DNA from: Candidatus Aminicenantota bacterium
Lineage (GTDB): Bacteria > Acidobacteriota > Aminicenantia > Aminicenantales > Aminicenantaceae
Assembly (NCBI GenBank): GCA_016926925.1
Contig: JAFGNQ010000451.1
Span: 1-6,225, forward strand
Length of the DNA stretch: 6,225 nucleotides
Reading direction: 5' to 3'
Each line of letters starts with the position of its first letter. Within the stretch, counting starts at the first letter, position 1. Positions 5,327 to 6,225 of the stretch are shown piece by piece. The notes under the pieces are model-generated. The model had not been told where the DNA came from and made no database searches. It was given only the letters and a program-made list of their open reading frames with translations. The translations under genes were made by a program, and so were the position numbers.

Positions 5327-6225
5327 ATGATAGATAAATTGATCGAGTATTCACTCAAGCACAGGCTGTTGACCATTTTGCTCGTTCTCATCGTTTCCAT
5401 TTGGGGGGTCATCGTCTACACCCGGATGCCCAAAGATATTTATCCCGACCTTAACGCCCCCTTGGTCAAAATCATAACGGAAAACCCGGGGATGGCGGCG
5501 GAAGACATCGAACGGTTGATTTCGTTTCCTCTTGAAAGCCTTCTCAACGGAGCTCCCCTTGTCACTCGTGTCCGGTCGGAATCCACAACCGGAGATTCCG
5601 TGGTGACCGTTGAGTTTGAGTGGGGAATGGACATATATAAGGCGAGGCAAATTGTTTCCAGCAAACTGGAGCTCATCGCCGGACGGCTCCCTCTGGGGAC
5701 CACACAGCCGATTCTCGGCCCCGTCTCCTCGAGAATGGGAGAAATATTCGAATTCGCCGTCATCGGCGAGGAAACGGACCCGATGGAACTTCGCTCGATT
5801 GCCGACTGGACCATCCGTTACCGTTTGCAGGGTGTCGAAGGCGTTTCCTTTGTCATCAATCTGGGCGGGTTCATCAAGCAGTTCCAGGTCTTCCTCAAAC
5901 CCGAGATGCTCAATAACTATGACATCACCATCAATGAAGTCAAGGATGCCATCGAAAACAGCAACCGGAATTTCTCGGGAGGGGTCATTGTCAAGGGCTC
6001 ACAGGAATCACTGATCAAGGGCGAGGGCCGGATCGAAAGCCTCGATCACATCCGAAACACGGTCATCACATCCCGGAACAATGTCCCCGTCTTCGTAAAA
6101 GATGTGGCCGATGTGCGCATCGGCACCAAATTCCGCAGAGAAGCAGGCAGCCACAACGGGAAGGAATCCGTCTATGTCACTGTAGAGAAACAGTACGGAG
6201 GGGACACCTTGACGGCTATTGCCAA
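5327..6225 (+). CDS. CzcA/CusA-like RND efflux permease, N-terminal part (cut by window edge)
   Basis: The reading frame stays open for 299 codons to the window edge; family members are about 1,000-1,060 aa, so under a third is visible. GGAG at 5315-5318 lies 8 nt before the ATG. TM1 covers about residues 13-32 (LLTILLVLIVSIWG). Porter-domain hallmarks follow: MPKDIYPDLNAP 34-45, NPG 53-55, EDIERLISFPLE 59-70, NGAP 74-77, LPLG 121-124, GPVSSRMGEI 131-140, QGVEGV 168-173, LGGFIKQFQV 179-188 and VPVFVKDVADV 253-263. The protein would be the proton-driven inner-membrane pump of the exporter, working with the adaptor and channel encoded upstream. It lies 52 bp after the adaptor stop, in the same operon. 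The heavy-metal RND family is the best fit by overall resemblance, but the TM4 acidic residues and the methionine or carboxylate metal sites that would fix the substrate lie beyond the window. Confidence 0.92.
   Translation, partial: MIDKLIEYSLKHRLLTILLVLIVSIWGVIVYTRMPKDIYPDLNAPLVKIITENPGMAAEDIERLISFPLESLLNGAPLVTRVRSESTTGDSVVTVEFEWGMDIYKARQIVSSKLELIAGRLPLGTTQPILGPVSSRMGEIFEFAVIGEETDPMELRSIADWTIRYRLQGVEGVSFVINLGGFIKQFQVFLKPEMLNNYDITINEVKDAIENSNRNFSGGVIVKGSQESLIKGEGRIESLDHIRNTVITSRNNVPVFVKDVADVRIGTKFRREAGSHNGKESVYVTVEKQYGGDTLTAIA

Noticed and set aside
4564..5412. Long minus-strand open frame (282 codons) opposite the adaptor gene
   Set aside because: It lies wholly opposite the adaptor and the pump start, both of which have clear family motifs. 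Its translation resembles no family I know and shows no coding organisation; it is a shadow of codon bias.
1..6225. Mobile elements, CRISPR arrays, tRNA or rRNA genes
   Set aside because: No terminal inverted repeats, transposase motifs, regularly spaced repeats or RNA-gene signatures were seen on either strand.

Overview
The window looks like ordinary chromosomal DNA from a Gram-negative (two-membrane) bacterium. It holds a TonB-dependent outer-membrane receptor, an outer-membrane efflux channel, a periplasmic adaptor and the start of an RND inner-membrane pump. Base composition is near balanced, and there are no mobile-element, CRISPR, tRNA or rRNA signals. The phylum cannot be fixed from the sequence; the sequence style would fit an environmental lineage such as Acidobacteriota/Aminicenantes, but that is a guess.

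Layout, all on the + strand. Positions 1-83 hold a promoter-like region with a duplicated TTGACA-containing repeat. Positions 84-281 hold a cobalamin (B12) riboswitch whose expression platform is a clear intrinsic terminator. Positions 346-2292 encode a 648-aa BtuB-type cobalamin receptor. A 64-bp gap with a good sigma70-like promoter follows. Positions 2357-2638 encode a 93-aa two-hydrophobic-segment protein with a CPACH motif. Next come a 418-aa TolC/CzcC-like outer-membrane factor (2703-3959), a 437-aa CzcB/CusB-like adaptor lipoprotein (3961-5274), and the first 299 residues of a CzcA/CusA-like RND permease (5327 to the window edge).

The locus has two parts. In the first, cobalamin uptake is repressed by cobalamin: the aptamer and terminator pair predict that btuB is read through only when B12 is scarce. 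A 9-bp antiterminator pairing and a 5-base loop-loop contact can both be read from the sequence. In the second, a tripartite CBA-type exporter (channel, adaptor, pump) is preceded by a small membrane-anchored Cys/His protein. Such small proteins may act in metal handling, though this is inference. The exporter's substrate cannot be assigned because the charge-relay and metal-site region of the pump lies outside the window.

No wholly new system is evident. The observations most worth following are the CPACH protein, the possible B12-linked read-through from btuB into the exporter genes, and the mutually exclusive pairings in the riboswitch.
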